This document shows, piece after piece, positions 20,183 to 27,466 of a stretch of DNA of 36,312 nucleotides (position 1 is the first letter of the stretch; the number at the start of each line of letters is the position of its first letter). The position numbers and the translations under genes are program-made. The notes below the pieces were generated by a model. It saw only the letters and a program-made list of their open reading frames with translations. It had not been told where the DNA came from and ran no database searches. The DNA is from Actinomycetes bacterium (GTDB lineage Bacteria > Actinomycetota > Actinomycetes > Mycobacteriales > Mycobacteriaceae): NCBI GenBank assembly GCA_022601275.1, contig JAHZIT010000141.1:1-36312 (forward strand). Direction: 5' to 3'.

Positions 20183-20299
20183 GTTCCTAATCACTGAGCA
20201 GAAGTGAGTTCTGTTCAGTTGCGGCCCGAACGGTCTTGGCCGCGGGAGATCGACGCTGCCCGGTGGACCGACATGCCTCATGGGCGCGGCGGTGGACCG
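20183..20299 (-). ncRNA. Candidate omega/reRNA 3' scaffold of the IS607 TnpB
   Basis: Read on the minus strand, the last 117 bases before the element end contain two adjacent stem-loops. The first is GCGGCC/GGCCGC with an 11-base loop (20221-20243). The second is CTGAACAGAA/TTCTGCTCAG, ten pairs with one mismatch and a five-base loop (20194-20218). Farther in, CGGTGGACCG occurs twice (20261-20270, 20290-20299), each able to form a CGGT/ACCG stem. TnpB guide RNAs overlap the tnpB 3' end and stop at the element edge, with the guide taken from flanking DNA, and this region fits that plan. The 5' end is not determined and transcription is not shown. Confidence 0.5.
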
Positions 20300-21842
20300 G
20301 GGCCTTCCGAACTCCCCGAGATCTCGGAATCCTCACAGGTCTAGCCGGTGGAGTGCCCACACCCATCCTCTGTTGGGTACGGGGTCCTGCCGGCCGACGC
20401 CTGATCGGCTTACCGAGACCACGTCTACCGATAGCGGCCGCCGCGCCGTGATGGCGGGTGACCTCTCCGGAAGTCTGTTGCTGCAGAGGCTTACGCCAAT
20501 GCTCATCGCCCCACTTACTCGTGTAGGCGGGATCGACACCGATGATCGGAATACCGCGGCGGGTTGCCATCGCGGTCAAACGATCACGGAACTTGGCGGT
20601 GGGAATACCAGCCACGATGCGCCGAAACTGCTTACCCCGACCTCCACGACCCAGCGTTTCGCGACCCGTGGCACGGGAATCGGCGAAGTTGAGGTTCTCC
20701 ACTGCGACCGCCACGCAATCGTTCAGTTCAGCGACATTCAGCATCTCAGTGATCGCCGCGCGCAGGTGCCCATCACGGTGGGAGGCACGCAACTTCTTGA
20801 CCTCGAGGGCGATCGTGACCGGTTCGCCGACAGGGTTGCCCGAAGAATCCAGCACACACGCGGCGAGATGATCCGCGTTGAGGTCGACACCGAGAACCCG
20901 CCCGCCGCGAAGCTCCTCAAGTTCGAGTGACGGTTCCGGGGTGATCGCCCAGGACGCATCCAAATACCAGCGGCCCCGCTGCGGATCGAAAACGATGTCG
21001 TAGCGCACCGCCTTGCGCTGCTCGACCCGCGCAGCCCACTCAGACCCACCGTGAGCGAATCCGACCCGAGCGGCGAACTGGAGGTGCCCTCCGAACTTAC
21101 CGACCAGCGCAGCGGGAACTTTGAGCTGTAACCGACCCTGCGAATCGACACGAATGGTCTCGTTACCGCCAGTCTTTCCAGTCTCTCCGTCGGCGGTCAG
21201 GAACATGCGCGCAGCGTCCCACCGATCCCGCCACTGCTGCTCGTCCATCTCCGCCGCGGTCAGGTTGGCGCGGTTTCGCCACAACCGTTTTCCGCCCATC
21301 GTGATCGACGGGCGACCCGCGGCGAGTTCCTCCTCTGCGACGACGAGTCGCTGCTGCAGGATCGCCAGCCGGCGGGTCTTGGCGAACCTCTCAGACGCCG
21401 TGGCGTATCCGCGTTTACGTTTACCGCGACGGGAGTCTCCGGCATCGTCGGCGAGTTCACCCGGGCGCAGGGAGCAACGCTTCTCAAGGACATCGACCGC
21501 GGAGTGCAGATCGGCGACATGCGCCGCCAAGCCGCGCATTCCCAACTGGTACTGGTCTTCCACCGCGCGCGTGATCGCACCCGCCCACCGTGACGACGAC
21601 ACCGACGTCAACGCCTGCTTGCGCGTCGCACGCCATTGCTTATGTCCGCCACGGTCTATCCGACCCAAACGGACACGCCCGGCCAGCTCGCGGCGATAAC
21701 AACCACCGAGGAACTCACCGATCTCCACCAACGCGGCGGCTTCGGTGTCAGAGAGATGCATCCGGGTCCGGAACCGACACCCGGACGGTCCAGCGGCGAC
21801 CAGCGGATCGGAGATCTTCCGCAACGGCTTACCCGTACTCAC
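20187..21842 (-). CDS. tnpB: TnpB: RNA-guided nuclease of the IS607 element
   Basis: This large TnpB of 551 residues has a long helical N-terminal half (1-270), then a RuvC-like nuclease. RuvC-I Asp320 is in VLGVDLNAD and RuvC-II Glu382 in VAVENLNF. The next block, GVDPAYTSKWGDEHW (Asp437), lacks the CxxC pairs of a zinc finger, and TRHHGAAAAIGRRGLG has His464-His465 where many TnpBs have the third Asp. The start is GTG, overlapping the preceding stop as GTGA, with GAGG just upstream, so translation is coupled to the middle ORF. The frame ends four bases inside the element edge and overlaps the candidate guide RNA. It resembles the IS1535-type transposases of mycobacteria. Activity cannot be judged from sequence alone. 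Confidence 0.9.
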   Translation of the reverse strand: MSTGKPLRKISDPLVAAGPSGCRFRTRMHLSDTEAAALVEIGEFLGGCYRRELAGRVRLGRIDRGGHKQWRATRKQALTSVSSSRWAGAITRAVEDQYQLGMRGLAAHVADLHSAVDVLEKRCSLRPGELADDAGDSRRGKRKRGYATASERFAKTRRLAILQQRLVVAEEELAAGRPSITMGGKRLWRNRANLTAAEMDEQQWRDRWDAARMFLTADGETGKTGGNETIRVDSQGRLQLKVPAALVGKFGGHLQFAARVGFAHGGSEWAARVEQRKAVRYDIVFDPQRGRWYLDASWAITPEPSLELEELRGGRVLGVDLNADHLAACVLDSSGNPVGEPVTIALEVKKLRASHRDGHLRAAITEMLNVAELNDCVAVAVENLNFADSRATGRETLGRGGRGKQFRRIVAGIPTAKFRDRLTAMATRRGIPIIGVDPAYTSKWGDEHWRKPLQQQTSGEVTRHHGAAAAIGRRGLGKPIRRRPAGPRTQQRMGVGTPPARPVRIPRSRGVRKAPVHRRAHEACRSTGQRRSPAAKTVRAATEQNSLLLSD

Positions 21843-22228
21843 CAGTGCCTCATCAGTTCTTTGACCGTGAATGGTGGCTCCAGGGATCGCTCTTTCAGCA
21901 GTGCGCTGACGTCGGCTTCGGTTAAGGTGTCACCGTCTTTCATGGCGTAGAGCATGGCCTGCTCGATGTCGCCCATGAAGTCGGAATGCTTGACGCACCA
22001 ACGACGGACACTCTTCTTGATGCCTTCGCGCTGGCGTTTCTTCGCCGGTGACACGGACTTATAGGCGTGTGCACGGTGGGCGTTCTGCGCGGTCTTGTAC
22101 CCGTAGCCTTGGGCGTCGTCGATGATCGCGCCGGTGGTGGCGTCGACGACAACGTATCGGCGGTCGTAGTCCTCTGACAGTGTGGGACTAACAACCACGC
22201 GCACAGCTGATTCCGCCATGTCAGTCAT
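21839..22228 (-). CDS. Unrecognised 129-aa protein encoded between tnpA and tnpB
   Basis: I cannot assign this protein to a named family. Residues ~24-56 read YVVVDATTGAIIDDAQGYGYKTAQNAHRAHAYK, followed by a very basic stretch (SPAKKRQREGIKKSVRRW) and a helical acidic C-terminus (LTEADVSALLKERSLEPPFTVKELMRHW). There is no signal peptide or membrane segment. Its ATG overlaps the tnpA stop by eight bases and its stop overlaps the tnpB start by four (GTGA), with GGGAGA as ribosome-binding site. This tight packing suggests it is a genuine component made together with both enzymes and not a chance frame. The DDAQGYGYK segment reminds me of small conserved proteins seen in other mobile elements, but I cannot verify this. 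A nucleic-acid-binding accessory role is a guess from charge. Confidence 0.75.
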   Translation of the reverse strand: MTDMAESAVRVVVSPTLSEDYDRRYVVVDATTGAIIDDAQGYGYKTAQNAHRAHAYKSVSPAKKRQREGIKKSVRRWCVKHSDFMGDIEQAMLYAMKDGDTLTEADVSALLKERSLEPPFTVKELMRHW

Positions 22229-22850
22229 TCTCCCGGCGGGCTACGACAGATTCCGCGGCGATAGCCGCCTGCGGTCCGATGTCTCGCTGCGCGCAGCCGA
22301 CTGCTTTCAAGGCACGGTTTCGGGCACTTCTACGCCCATACAGTCGTGCGCAGAATGACGTGAGAACCTCGACCATGTCGCGCACTAGATCGTCGTCGAC
22401 CTCACCGTCGTCAAGCACCACCAGCCGCCGGCCGTGCGCCGACAACGCGGCTTCCACCAGTTCGGTGTTCATCCTCCCCAGCCGGTCGCGGTGCTCGACC
22501 ACCACGGTGGTGACTGCCGGGTCGGCGAGCAACCGACGGACTTTCGAACGTGAGCCGTTCATCCCGGAACCGATCTCGGCTTCAACGCGTACCACCTGGC
22601 CGCCGGCTTGCGCTGCCCAAGTGGACAGCCGGGCGACCTGGCGATCGAGGTCGGACTTCTGGTCATGTGACGAGACCCGCGCGTACAACCCGAACGCAGT
22701 GGTGGGGGTGGCCATCGCTGCCTCAGGAGAGACCAACACCGACCGCGAATTCACCCGCACCGCGGGAACCGGCAAGGTCCCCTCACGGAACCAGCGGTAC
22801 GCCGTCTGCGGGTGTACTCCCTGCAGCCGTGCCCACTGGGTCAGATTCAC
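22221..22850 (-). CDS. tnpA: TnpA: IS607-type serine recombinase
   Basis: This 209-residue transposase has an N-terminal MerR-like DNA-binding domain (LTQWARLQGVHPQTAYRWFREGTLPVPAVRV) followed by a resolvase catalytic domain, the reversed domain order typical of IS607. The catalytic serine is Ser60 in GLYARVSSHDQKSDLDRQ. Other active-site pieces are IGSGMNGSR and EHRDRLGR. It cuts and rejoins DNA through a covalent serine intermediate with a two-base crossover, consistent with the GG/CC core seen at the element ends. The start is GTG at 22850 without a clear ribosome-binding site. The protein looks intact. Confidence 0.93.
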   Translation of the reverse strand: MNLTQWARLQGVHPQTAYRWFREGTLPVPAVRVNSRSVLVSPEAAMATPTTAFGLYARVSSHDQKSDLDRQVARLSTWAAQAGGQVVRVEAEIGSGMNGSRSKVRRLLADPAVTTVVVEHRDRLGRMNTELVEAALSAHGRRLVVLDDGEVDDDLVRDMVEVLTSFCARLYGRRSARNRALKAVGCAQRDIGPQAAIAAESVVARREND

Positions 22851-22918
22851 TCCACAAGTGTACTTGTTAGAACGTATGTACGCTAGCTATTGCTCAGTAA
22901 ACGATGAGCAGTTGCCAA
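22851..22918 (-). promoter_or_regulatory. tnpA-side end of the IS607 element with subterminal palindromes
   Basis: Between the tnpA start and the element edge are CAAGTGTACTTG (22855-22866; arms CAAGT/ACTTG around a two-base centre) and TGCTCAGT (22891-22898), the complement of ACTGAGCA near the other end. TnpA probably binds here, and the tnpA promoter must also lie here or just outside in the SDR gene. I could not single out a convincing -10. Confidence 0.5.
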
Positions 22919-23220
22919 CCCCCATGGCCGACGGGGCCATGGACGTTCTGGCGGCCGCGCGAGGCACCACCCGCGAACAGGCCTACCAACTTGTGGCCGC
23001 GGAACTACCCCTGGGCCGGGTGGCCGCCCCCACCGAGATCGCACAGTGTTGCCTGTTCCTCGCCTCTGAGGAGTCATCGTTTGTGACAGGTGCAGTCTTG
23101 GTGGCTGATGGCGGCGGCGAGATCGTGGATGTCGGCACACGGGCATTCGACGGCAACGGTTGATCAACCAACGCCGGGCGAGTTGCTCCGCAGCCGCGTG
23201 CGAACACCCAGTGGTGGTCG

Positions 23221-24144
23221 TCAGGGCTGCTCCACGGCTTCTGAGATCGAGTGGGTGATTTCACCGATCTGGTCGATCGCCAGCGATAGCCGATCCCCGG
23301 GACGCAACCAGCGGCCGGTCTCCATGCCACAACCTCCGGGAAGGGTTCCGGTCGCGAAGAGTTCACCGGGAAAGAGTTGTTCACTGCGCGACGCGTGGGC
23401 CAGTACGTCGCCGATCGACCATTGCATGCCGCGGCTGAACACCGTACTGACGGTCGCGCCATTTATAGAGACGGACCCGCTGAGCTCGTCGATACACGGC
23501 AGTATCTCCTCTGCGGTCACCGCAAGTACGGACATCGACGACGCGAAGTGTTTGGATTTCTGCGGCCCGAGCCCCGTCGCCATCTCGGCGCGCTGAACAT
23601 CTCGGGCGCTGAAGTCATTGATGACGACGAACGCGCCGATGGCGTCCAAAGCTTCCCCTGGGCTCGCGTCATAGAGCGGGGCCTTGAGCACGAAGCCGAT
23701 CTCCAGTTCGAAATCCAGTGCTGACGAATAGGAGGGAATGGCGACCGGAGCGCCGCTGGGGAGGAAGCTCAGGTGGTTGGACATGTAATAAATCGGCTGT
23801 CGGTAGAACAGTGATTTGGGCTTGAACAACGGAAACGGCCTTCGCGTCACCTTCTCTAAAGACTCGGCCGCGCGAGCCTGGCCGGGGTGGAACCGTCGCA
23901 CCAGCCCGCGCGCGGCATCGATTGCGTGTCGTTCGTAGAGCATGAAATCGCGAAACGACAGCGGCTGGAACGGCAGCACGTTTCCCGACGATTGCACGTG
24001 ACGTCGGGCGGTGGCGAGCTCGAAGTCGGGGTGGAAGATCGCACCGCCCAGCGCTGTCTGGTCCGGCGCGGGCACCCACGATCCGTTCGGCGCGAGAGAC
24101 TGCAGCTCCAGCGTGCTGTCGGCGCAGATACGTCGGAGCTTCAC
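23221..24144 (-). CDS. Fumarylacetoacetate hydrolase family protein
   Basis: This protein of about 307 residues has the FAH fold. The metal-binding region reads LDFELEIGFVL, with two spaced glutamates, followed by the usual aspartate-bearing NDFSARDVQ. PFPLFKPKSLF, GPQKSKHF and the late ATGTLPGGCGMETGRWLRPGD are also family-typical. Members hydrolyse or decarboxylate acyl-pyruvates and related beta-diketones, and this one cannot be assigned a specific substrate. GTG 24144 (VKLRRICAD) has a GGAGGG-rich upstream region. ATG 24165 would add seven residues but has no ribosome-binding site. It converges with the broken SDR gene and lies upstream of fbiC in the same orientation, separated from it by the palindromic repeat. 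Confidence 0.85.
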   Translation of the reverse strand: MKLRRICADSTLELQSLAPNGSWVPAPDQTALGGAIFHPDFELATARRHVQSSGNVLPFQPLSFRDFMLYERHAIDAARGLVRRFHPGQARAAESLEKVTRRPFPLFKPKSLFYRQPIYYMSNHLSFLPSGAPVAIPSYSSALDFELEIGFVLKAPLYDASPGEALDAIGAFVVINDFSARDVQRAEMATGLGPQKSKHFASSMSVLAVTAEEILPCIDELSGSVSINGATVSTVFSRGMQWSIGDVLAHASRSEQLFPGELFATGTLPGGCGMETGRWLRPGDRLSLAIDQIGEITHSISEAVEQP

Positions 24145-24190
24145 ACCCTCCGTCCTACCAGTCATCGGGCAGGAACGGTACGGTCGGCCT

Positions 24191-24254
24191 CCGCGAGCGG
24201 GCCCAAATGCACGCGAAACGCGGCGTGTCGGCGTGCAGGCGCGCGCGCTCGCGG
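24191..24254. repeat. 64-bp palindromic repeat, copy B (3' of fbiC)
   Basis: This second copy of the element at 11-74 has perfect nine-base outer arms, CCGCGAGCG (24191-24199) and CGCTCGCGG (24246-24254), and inner TGCACGC/GCGTGCA. It begins 16 bases beyond the fbiC stop, in the same relative orientation as copy A has to fadD36. The arms are better matched here than in copy A. Confidence 0.8.
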
Positions 24255-24270
24255 AACTTGTCGGCGTGGG

Positions 24271-26850
24271 TCAGGCGGCCAGCGGCGAATAGGTGGTGGT
24301 GCGCTGCCGGGCGGGACGTCCGATGCCGGCGGCGATACCGACGAGGTCCTCAACGCTCCTATACGAACCGAACTCCGAGCCGGCCATCCTCGAGATGGTC
24401 TCCTCCATCAGCGTGCCGCCGAGATCGTTGGCCCCGCCGTTGAGCATCACCCGGGTGCGCTCGGTACCCAGCTTCACCCAGCTGGTCTGGATGTTGGAGA
24501 TTCTGCCGTGCAACATGATCCGCGCCAGCGCATGCACCGCCCGATTGTCTCGGTGCGTCGGGCCCGGCCGAGCCCCGCCGGCCAGATACAGCGGTGCGGA
24601 CTGATGAACGAAAGGCAGCGGCACGAACTCGGTGAAACCGCCGGTGCGGTCCTGAATTTCGCATAGCACACGCAAGTGGCCTACCCAATGCCGCGGCTGG
24701 TCGACATGGCCGTACATCATCGTCGAACTCGACCGCAACCCCACCTCGTGCGCCGTGCTGACCACCTCGACCCACAAGGAGGTGGGCAACTTGCCTTTCG
24801 TCAGCACCCAGCGCACCTCGTCATCGAGGATCTCGGCGGCGGTGCCCGGGATGGACCCGAGTCCGGCCTCGCGCAAAGAAATGAGCCACTCGCGAATGCT
24901 CATGCCACTCTTGGTAACCCCGTTGGCGATCTCCATCGGGCTGAAGGCGTGCACATGCATCGACGGCACTCTCGCCTTGACCGCACGAACCAGGTCGGCG
25001 TATCCGGTGACCGGCAACTCCGGGTCGATACCGCCCTGCATGCAAACCTCGGTGGCGCCCGCGACGTGCGCCTCCCACGCGCGCCCGGCAACCTCGTCGG
25101 TCGACAGCGAGAAGGCGTCCGCATCACCCTTGCGCTGAGCAAAGGCGCAGAAACGGCAGCCCGTGTAGCAGATGTTGGTGAAGTTGATGTTGCGGTTGAC
25201 GACGTAGGTGACATCATCGCCCACGGTGTCGCGTCGCAACGAATCAGCCAGCGCAGCAACGGCATCCATCGCAGGGCCAGCTGCGGTCGCGAGCGCCAGA
25301 TACTCGTCGTCGGTGCAGCCGGCCGGATCCTGTTCGGCCGACCGCAAAGCTGCCAGAACATCGGTGTCAAGACGTTCGGGCGCGCGCGCGGCCAGCTCGT
25401 GCACCTTCTCCCGGATCGACTCCCAGTCGCCGAACGCACTGCCCAGGTCGCTGCGGGTCTCGGTCAGCCTGCCCTCTGCGTCGATCGCCGCGTGCAGGTC
25501 CGTGCGACCCAATGACTCGGTCGCCTCGTCGGGCTCCTGCCAGGGCCTACCCTGCGGGTTGATGTCCCGGGCGTACCCGGTTTCGGGGTCGGCGAGGGCA
25601 TCGACGTGCCCCTGCACCCGGGGGTCGATCCAGCCGCCGCCGGCCTGGACGTACTGCGGCTGCGCTGTCAGTCGCTGTACCAGGTCGTAGCCCGCTTCGT
25701 CCGTCACCGCCGCCAGTTCGTCGAGAGCCGGCCAGGGACGCTCGGGGTTGACGTGGTCAGGCGTCAAAGGAGACACGCCGCCCCAGTCGTCCACACCGGC
25801 GCCGATCAGTGCCAGGCACTCGGTCCGTGATACCAGGTTCGGCGGAGCCTGGATGCGCATCTTGGGGCCCATCACCAGCCGGGTGACCGCAACCGTTGCA
25901 ACGAATTCGTCAATGCCGGTGTCAGGTGCCGAGGCCATCGCAGTGTGGTTCTTGGCGCGGAAGTTCTGGACGATCACTTCCTGGATGTGCCCGAACTCCT
26001 TGTGAGACCTGCGAATGGCGTGGATGGTTTCGGCGCGCTCGGCGAACGTCTCGCCGATGCCCACCAACAAGCCGGTGGTGAACGGTATCGCCAGCCGGCC
26101 GGCGTCGTCCAGCGTGCGCAACCTCACCCGAGGGTCTTTGTCGGGGCTGCCAAAGTGCGCTTGCCCCTTGGTCTCGAACAGCCGGCGTGACGTCGTTTCG
26201 AGCATCATGCCCATCGAGGGTGCAACCGGCTTGAGCCGCGACAGCTCCGACCAGCTCATAACGCCCGGGTTCAGGTGCGGCAGCAGCCCGGTCTCCTCGA
26301 GAACGCGGATCGCCATCGCCCGCACATAGTCCAGGGTCGAATCGTAGCCGCGCTCATCGAGCCACCGGCGCGCCTCCTCCCACCGCGTCTCCGGGCGGTC
26401 TCCGAGCGTGAACAACGCTTCCTTGCAACCTGATTGGGCACCGCGGCGGGTCAATTCGATGATTTCGTCGGGCTCCATGTACATGCCCTTACCCTCGGCC
26501 CGGAGTTTGCCCGGCACCGTCACAAAAGTGCAGTAGTGGCAGGTATCACGGCACAGGTGGGTAACGGGTATGAACACCTTGGGTGAGTAACTCACAGGCA
26601 ACCGGCCGGTGGGGCCTCGGCGGCCCGCCGCCTGCAGTCCGGCGTCCCGCATTCGGGCGGCGCTGGCGCACAGGTCGGCGAGGGCGTCCCCGCGCGCCGT
26701 CAGGGCGATCGCGGCTTCGTCGATGTTGAGCGTCACGCCGTCCCGTGCCCGGCGCACCACCCGCCTCAGAGCGGCGGGACTTGGTCCGCCCGACCTCGGC
26801 GGAATAGCCGGTGTCGGCAGATCGGTACCACGCCGGTTGCTCAGAGCCAC
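24271..26850 (-). CDS. fbiC: FbiC: bifunctional FO synthase for coenzyme F420
   Basis: This fused radical-SAM enzyme of about 859 residues makes 7,8-didemethyl-8-hydroxy-5-deazariboflavin (FO) from a flavin-pathway pyrimidine and tyrosine. Both halves carry an iron-sulfur CxxxCxxC motif: CRDTCHYC (about residues 100-107, CofG-like half) and CYTGCRFC (about 561-568, CofH-like half). The GTG at 26850 ([18 protein letters not shown]) gives a length close to the 856 residues I recall for Rv1173. A GTG at 26895 would add 15 residues, and neither has a strong ribosome-binding site. F420 serves many mycobacterial reductases and nitroimidazole activation. The gene is followed by palindromic repeat copy B. 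Confidence 0.95.
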   Translation of the reverse strand: MALSNRRGTDLPTPAIPPRSGGPSPAALRRVVRRARDGVTLNIDEAAIALTARGDALADLCASAARMRDAGLQAAGRRGPTGRLPVSYSPKVFIPVTHLCRDTCHYCTFVTVPGKLRAEGKGMYMEPDEIIELTRRGAQSGCKEALFTLGDRPETRWEEARRWLDERGYDSTLDYVRAMAIRVLEETGLLPHLNPGVMSWSELSRLKPVAPSMGMMLETTSRRLFETKGQAHFGSPDKDPRVRLRTLDDAGRLAIPFTTGLLVGIGETFAERAETIHAIRRSHKEFGHIQEVIVQNFRAKNHTAMASAPDTGIDEFVATVAVTRLVMGPKMRIQAPPNLVSRTECLALIGAGVDDWGGVSPLTPDHVNPERPWPALDELAAVTDEAGYDLVQRLTAQPQYVQAGGGWIDPRVQGHVDALADPETGYARDINPQGRPWQEPDEATESLGRTDLHAAIDAEGRLTETRSDLGSAFGDWESIREKVHELAARAPERLDTDVLAALRSAEQDPAGCTDDEYLALATAAGPAMDAVAALADSLRRDTVGDDVTYVVNRNINFTNICYTGCRFCAFAQRKGDADAFSLSTDEVAGRAWEAHVAGATEVCMQGGIDPELPVTGYADLVRAVKARVPSMHVHAFSPMEIANGVTKSGMSIREWLISLREAGLGSIPGTAAEILDDEVRWVLTKGKLPTSLWVEVVSTAHEVGLRSSSTMMYGHVDQPRHWVGHLRVLCEIQDRTGGFTEFVPLPFVHQSAPLYLAGGARPGPTHRDNRAVHALARIMLHGRISNIQTSWVKLGTERTRVMLNGGANDLGGTLMEETISRMAGSEFGSYRSVEDLVGIAAGIGRPARQRTTTYSPLAA

Positions 26851-27018
26851 TGTCCGGTAACCCCGGCGTTGTCGCGGATCATCCGCAGTTCTCACTGTCT
26901 GAAACCGCTGCGTCTGACATACCGGCCAGAGTAGTCACTCAGCGACAACTGTGGAGTCCGCCCTGTCGCTGGGGTCCGGCGCAGCACCCGGCAAGCACCC
27001 ACTGCGCTTCCCGGGCGC

Positions 27019-27372
27019 TCACCGCTGGGCACCCGCCGGTGGACGCATCAGTATCCAGGCAGCAGGCAGCGCGCCCAGCGCGATCAGAAGCACCGGGGCG
27101 AACTCCATCAGCCCCGACCCGCCGAACACGATGTCGTCGCCGGGTCCACCCAGGGTCAACACCACCACGGTCAGCAACCAGGCCCACAGGGGCAGCGCCG
27201 CCAGGCGCGGGCTCGACGTCCATTGCAGCGCAACCCAGACCAGCAACGCGTTCAACACGCCACTGAGCAGGGCGCTGACCGGGAACGGCACCGAACCCAC
27301 CCGCAACGGCAAGAAGAAGGCGGCCATCAGGGCCGAGAGAACCCCATCGACACCGAGTAGGGCCAGCACCAT
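27019..27372 (-). CDS. Conserved membrane protein (Rv1171-like)
   Basis: This 117-residue hydrophobic protein has about four membrane segments (MVLALLGVDGVLSALMAAFFLP, FPVSALLSGVLNALLVWVAL, LPLWAWLLTVVVLTLG, FAPVLLIALGALPAAWILM). No function is known to me. It lies between mshB and fbiC on the same strand, the position I recall for Rv1171. The frame is open upstream of ATG 27372 (APASDRLRFMVLALLG) back to a TAG, but contains no ATG, GTG or TTG, whereas I recall orthologues having a longer N-terminus. Either the start is really the internal ATG or the upstream start has been lost. Confidence 0.7.
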   Translation of the reverse strand: MVLALLGVDGVLSALMAAFFLPLRVGSVPFPVSALLSGVLNALLVWVALQWTSSPRLAALPLWAWLLTVVVLTLGGPGDDIVFGGSGLMEFAPVLLIALGALPAAWILMRPPAGAQR

Positions 27373-27466
27373 AAAGCGGAGCCGGTCTGAAGCCGGCGCG
27401 AACGACCCGGTCAGATTCGCCTCCGTGCGCAGTCGGTTTCGGGCAGCCTAACCGGTGACACCATCG

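Larger units (their letters stand above)
20183..22920 (-). mobile_element. IS607-family insertion element (2738 bp) with three genes
   Basis: The element reads on the minus strand in the order tnpA (serine recombinase), a 129-residue ORF, tnpB. Boundaries come from rebuilding the host SDR frame: left flank ACC (20180-20182) and right flank CCCCC (22919-22923) give the original ACCCCC only if one CC is removed. On the minus strand the shared core is GG, the crossover dinucleotide expected for IS607 serine recombinases, and there is no conventional target duplication. Short subterminal matches are ACTGAGCA at 20193-20200 and its complement TGCTCAGT at 22891-22898. All three reading frames are open, so the element may still be active. 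Confidence 0.93.
19626..23163 (+). pseudogene. SDR-family oxidoreductase gene, frameshifted and interrupted by an IS607 element
   Basis: The 5' part (19626-20182) encodes a classical short-chain dehydrogenase: TGGGTGIG cofactor motif, NAG (LVANAGIGWG), the Ser of ISSVGG and YxxxK as YGTTK. The 3' part (22921-23163) encodes PMADGAMDVLAAAR...LGRVAAPTEIAQCCLFLASEESSFVTGAVLVADGG, the usual SDR C-terminus. Joining 20182 to 22921 gives VCPGWVRT-PMADG in frame, so a 2738-bp insertion splits the gene. Separately, one base is missing near 20124-20126: adding one base turns the off-frame MATTTVVTASG into the expected MAxDYGRHRIRVNTVCPGW. The repaired gene is 801 nt and codes for 266 residues, a normal SDR size. 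The substrate is unknown; its operon partners suggest lipid metabolism. Confidence 0.92.

Noticed and set aside
20280..20930. Plus-strand ORFs within the tnpB region
   Set aside because: They are antisense shadows of tnpB with no recognisable motif or start signal.
22279..22860. Plus-strand ORF running through tnpA into the SDR 3' end
   Set aside because: Only the part after 22920 is meaningful (SDR C-terminus). The rest is antisense to tnpA and arises because the element edge happens to be open in that frame.
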